NCBI GenBank assembly: GCA_032719365.1
Contig: CM064874.1
Coordinates: 40,450,271 to 40,514,270, forward strand
Direction: 5' to 3'
DNA from: Prinsepia uniflora
Taxonomy: Eukaryota > Streptophyta > Magnoliopsida > Rosales > Rosaceae
Length of the DNA: 64,000 bases
Positions 60,820-64,000 of the stretch are shown here, in pieces (the stretch's first letter is position 1; each line of letters begins with the position of its first letter). Made by a program: the position numbers and the translations under genes. The notes under the pieces are model-generated. The model saw only the letters and a program-made list of their open reading frames with translations, was not told the DNA's origin and searched no databases.

Positions 60820-63634
60820 TGACAGGACACATCCCAATCCCCCCGGGATTAGTGCGGGATGACCCTGCTCCCGTCTGACACGAAGTGTCAGACAAGGGAT
60901 ATTTCCGACCTTTGCCCTCCCGGGCTATCAGAGTACGCCAGGATCCGGAGGAGGTATGTGATATCTCTGTCCCTGCTACAGTCCACATCCGATGTCAACC
61001 TGAAGGGCAGTCAAAACATTAAAAACTGTGAGTGGACAAAACAAAAGTTTATAAAAACATTTTAACGAGAAGACCTTTGTACCCTCCACTAAAAAGCATG
61101 CATGCATTCGAAAACCATTTATCCAAAACAAACCATATGTGGGACTAAGCCCAAAGCAGATATAAACTAAGGTTGAAAGGACCACAATAAAAACGACCAT
61201 ACGGGCCACTGCCCAAATCCTGTGCACACCTGTACACACCACATATCATATATCATATATCCATCACATACATATATATAAGTCACACAACCAATCCTGT
61301 CACGGTATCCAAAGCCACGCGTGCGCTACCCGGGTCTCAATCCGAGTCATCTCGAGGTCAAGGTCAATGTCCGTAGACCACTGACCCTACCCGAGGTAAT
61401 AGTAATCATAGCCTTCCTGAGAGTAAGGAACCCAACTGGGGGGTGACTCCACTCAGTCGGTGCTCCGTGACTACTCCGGGGTCCACCCAGGCCAACGACC
61501 CTCCCCGGAGGAGATAGTAGAACATGTAAAGGAAGGTAGACGAACATATATATACATAACATAAACATTCATGACCGGTTCCCCTGAACCGTCATGAATC
61601 CATAATATCCATAATCAGGTAACATGCCGGTTCCCATAAACCGTCATGTACCGTAATAACATAACCGAGGTAACATGCCGGTTCCCATAAATCGTCATGT
61701 ACCGTAATAACTAACAAGGGTTCATGCCGGTTCCCATAAACCGTCATGAACCGTGATACCATAACAAGGGTTCATGCCGGTTCCCATAAACCGTCATGAA
61801 CCTGGGAATCCATTTAAGGTTCCCTGACCTGAAATCAAAACCGTAAAGTGACTAGGTCTCGTACCCGAACATAGGACATCAGTTGGGCACCGTGCCCGAT
61901 ATCTGAGGTCATATGCCCGAGACAAAACCAAATGGGTCTAATACCCGAGTTTATCCTTTTGAAATCCAAATCCAGTTCATTTAAATCAATAAAGAAATAC
62001 AGACCCGTATAAGCACCGTATAAGGCCGAAACCTCGAAATACGTGCTTATACGTAACCACATACAAATGCACCCATGGCATCATCAAACAAGTAATAAAA
62101 CATATAATAAACATTTATGCATGCACCAATTTAGAAAACAAGGTCCACTCAAAAACCGTCCGAGCTGCCGCCTCGATTTGCGTGCCATTCGGGTCCCCGA
62201 GCCGATCACCATCACCGGGACTCCCAAACCTGTCCAAATTTTAATAGAAGGTTACTAACTACTTAATTAACCTCCTACCAAAGCCCCGTAATTTTTCCGA
62301 ACTTTTAACTATTTTTAAACCTACCCTAAACCTTCCGATGTCCCGAAACATATCGAGACGGTGTCCGATCGACACGAAACCAGTCCCAAAATGTTCGTTA
62401 CATCGAATAGAAGATTTCCCGTGTTGAACACTTTCAGAAATTATAGACCACGTGCCCTCACAGGCCCCTAGAAGACCCTGGTTACTGTTCATCACCAGCA
62501 TCCTCAGGAAAACCGGTTTTTCCTGGTTTTCCGGTCCAGGCACTGTGCTGAACCGGCGGAACCGGTTCAGCGTTCCTACTCCCTCAAATCTCGTCCGTTT
62601 TCTTCCCAATCGATTCTAAACTTCCTAATACGATCCTAGGAACATGTTTGGATGATCAAAACAAGGAAAAACCCATAGAACCCGAGGTTTGATTTTTGAA
62701 CCTCACGGTTCAATTTTTCCATTTTCCTCCCACGGCTTCTCAGCCGTCAACCACCACCAAAACCGCTTTAAAACTGTCCTAGAAACCTAACTAACTCATC
62801 CTAATCGTCAAAAATCAACCATAACGTCAAAATCAATTAAAATGGAAATTTGGGCCTTACCGTGCACCCGCACAGGTTTGTGGCTCCGCCGCCCACGACG
62901 GCGTCTTCCTGGGCCGGCCACCGCGTCCTACATCCTCCCTCACTCTCTGGTCTCAGTCCTGGTCGAGATGGGGTTGGGTTGGTTGGGTTTGGGTTGCACA
63001 AAGAGGGAGAGAAATGGTGAGATCGGGTATGGGTTTTGGGGTGTTTGAAATGAAGGAATGATCGATGCACGTATGTGGGAAGGTGGGCAATGGATGGGTG
63101 ACACTTGTCACTCATCCCTTGGTCTGCCAAAATATCTGGGTCCACACTAAAGACAAACTGTCCTTGTAAAACGTGTCGTCGTGAATAGTAACCGAGAACT
63201 TCTGTGAACCGTAACTTCGCCGTCGAACGTCCGAATTCGACGTGCCGCCTGTCTACGGATTCGTATCGTCCTCATCTACGTAACGGTCTTCGGCCCTCGG
63301 CCATCGGACCTCCCGGTCAAAAAGTCAACTTTTGACCTCCTATTCACCCAAATTACCAAAATGCCCTTGGGCTTTCGAACGTCATAACTTCCTCCTCGGA
63401 CGTCGGAATTGAACGTGCCACCTGTCTATGAACTCGTGACGTCAAGAACTACGTCACGGTCATCGGTCAAAGTCCATTTGACCGCCCGAATGAAAAGTCA
63501 ACGTTTTGCCACCACCAGGGGCAAAACGGTCATTTCGCATCGTTCGTCCGATTTCGCTCTACTAATCACGGATTAGCCTCACTAATTGTGATTAGTCAAT
63601 AATCTAATCATGAAATTTGGGACGGGTCGTTACA
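60820..63634 (-). mobile_element. LTR O (2815 bp): 3' LTR of an element running out of the window
   Basis: It begins TGACAGGACACATCCC and ends GGGACGGGTCGTTACA at 63634, the same length as LTR M. Unlike M it is followed by the polypurine-tract/internal sequence and not by a second CCGTC, so it is the left LTR of an element whose rest lies beyond 64000. I count roughly 25 differences from M, several clustered near 62431-62447. Confidence 0.92.
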
Positions 63635-64000
63635 ACCTTCCCTCCTTAATTAATTTCGTCCTCGAAATTCCAACCGACCTAATCTAACCGTTCTTCCCTC
63701 CTTAATTAGTTTCGTTCTTGAAACTCCACTATCCTGATTCCACAACCACCTCGTGGAAAGTAGAATCGACCGCAAAACACGTGTACACTAGTACACCCAC
63801 TAGTCAACATAAACCTCGTTTGTAACTAGACGTACCACCAACGCTCTCGTCGTATCGACTACATTCGACCACGTCGAATGACAGAAGTCGTACGCTCCGA
63901 ACTGATCCCACTTATCAGATCTACCGTTTCGCTGACACAACCAACTAGACGGTTCCTTGCTCAACCACTAACTATCCTGACGTCTGCTCCCACTGGGAGT
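63635..64000 (-). mobile_element. Internal region start of the element bounded by LTR O
   Basis: ACCTTCCCTCCTTAATTAA followed by the family's internal sequence (GACCACGTCGAATGACAG near 63868). It is closer to 29367-29720 (shares CTGACGTCTGCTCCCACT) than to 49218 onward. Cut by the window end. Confidence 0.88.

Overview
This is nuclear DNA of a flowering plant, and almost all of it is retrotransposon sequence. The evidence is LTR retrotransposons with primer-binding sites for plant initiator tRNA-Met, a Cassandra-type TRIM carrying 5S rRNA-like sequence, a hAT-type MITE, and a decayed Ty1/copia polyprotein. I see no intact host gene, no tRNA or functional rRNA gene, and no CRISPR or prokaryotic feature. 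The species cannot be named from the sequence.

The dominant repeat is one diverse family of long-LTR elements. Most of its LTRs are 2.4-3.5 kb. They begin near TGTAACGACCCGTCCC and end near GGGACGGGTCYTGACA (element sense). An internal region of about 2.4-3.2 kb holds no gag or pol. This fits a LARD (large retrotransposon derivative), a non-autonomous element that must borrow proteins in trans. Eight insertions could be closed with target-site duplications (TSDs) or matching flanks, so much of the insertion order can be read directly.

Layout. 1-1602: end of a minus-strand LTR. 1603-2556: non-LTR segment of unknown origin, possibly organellar. 2557-15859: an old plus-strand LTR broken by a minus-strand solo LTR (3695-6883, TSD GTCCA), a hAT MITE (7065-7607, TSD GCTGACGT), a 430-bp tandem duplication, and a 5'-truncated copia element. 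The copia 3' LTR is itself split by another family LTR (11158-13748). 15860-42416: a deep nest. A plus LTR contains a minus LTR (16272-42226). That LTR holds two separate insertions: a solo LTR E (17704-37329) and a plus solo LTR F (37947-41906). Inside E sits a complete plus-strand element (20119-36942, TSD CAATG), whose 3' LTR contains a complete minus-strand element (26991-34678, TSD TAGGC). Inside F sits a Cassandra TRIM (38825-39878, TSD GGTGG). 42417-45761: 5' LTR, PBS and start of another plus element. 45762-64000: a minus-strand tandem array LTR-internal-LTR-internal, with a further family LTR inserted in each internal region. The two units are nearly identical over about 5.5 kb.

The least expected signals lie inside the LTRs. 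They are: extended terminal inverted repeats; a conserved 36-bp palindrome with a compensatory change in one copy; a copy-number-variable array of hairpin minisatellite units; a stem-loop just inside the LTR end next to the PBS; and a block dense in ACGT cores. Two independent insertions hit the palindrome and several others hit the ACGT block.
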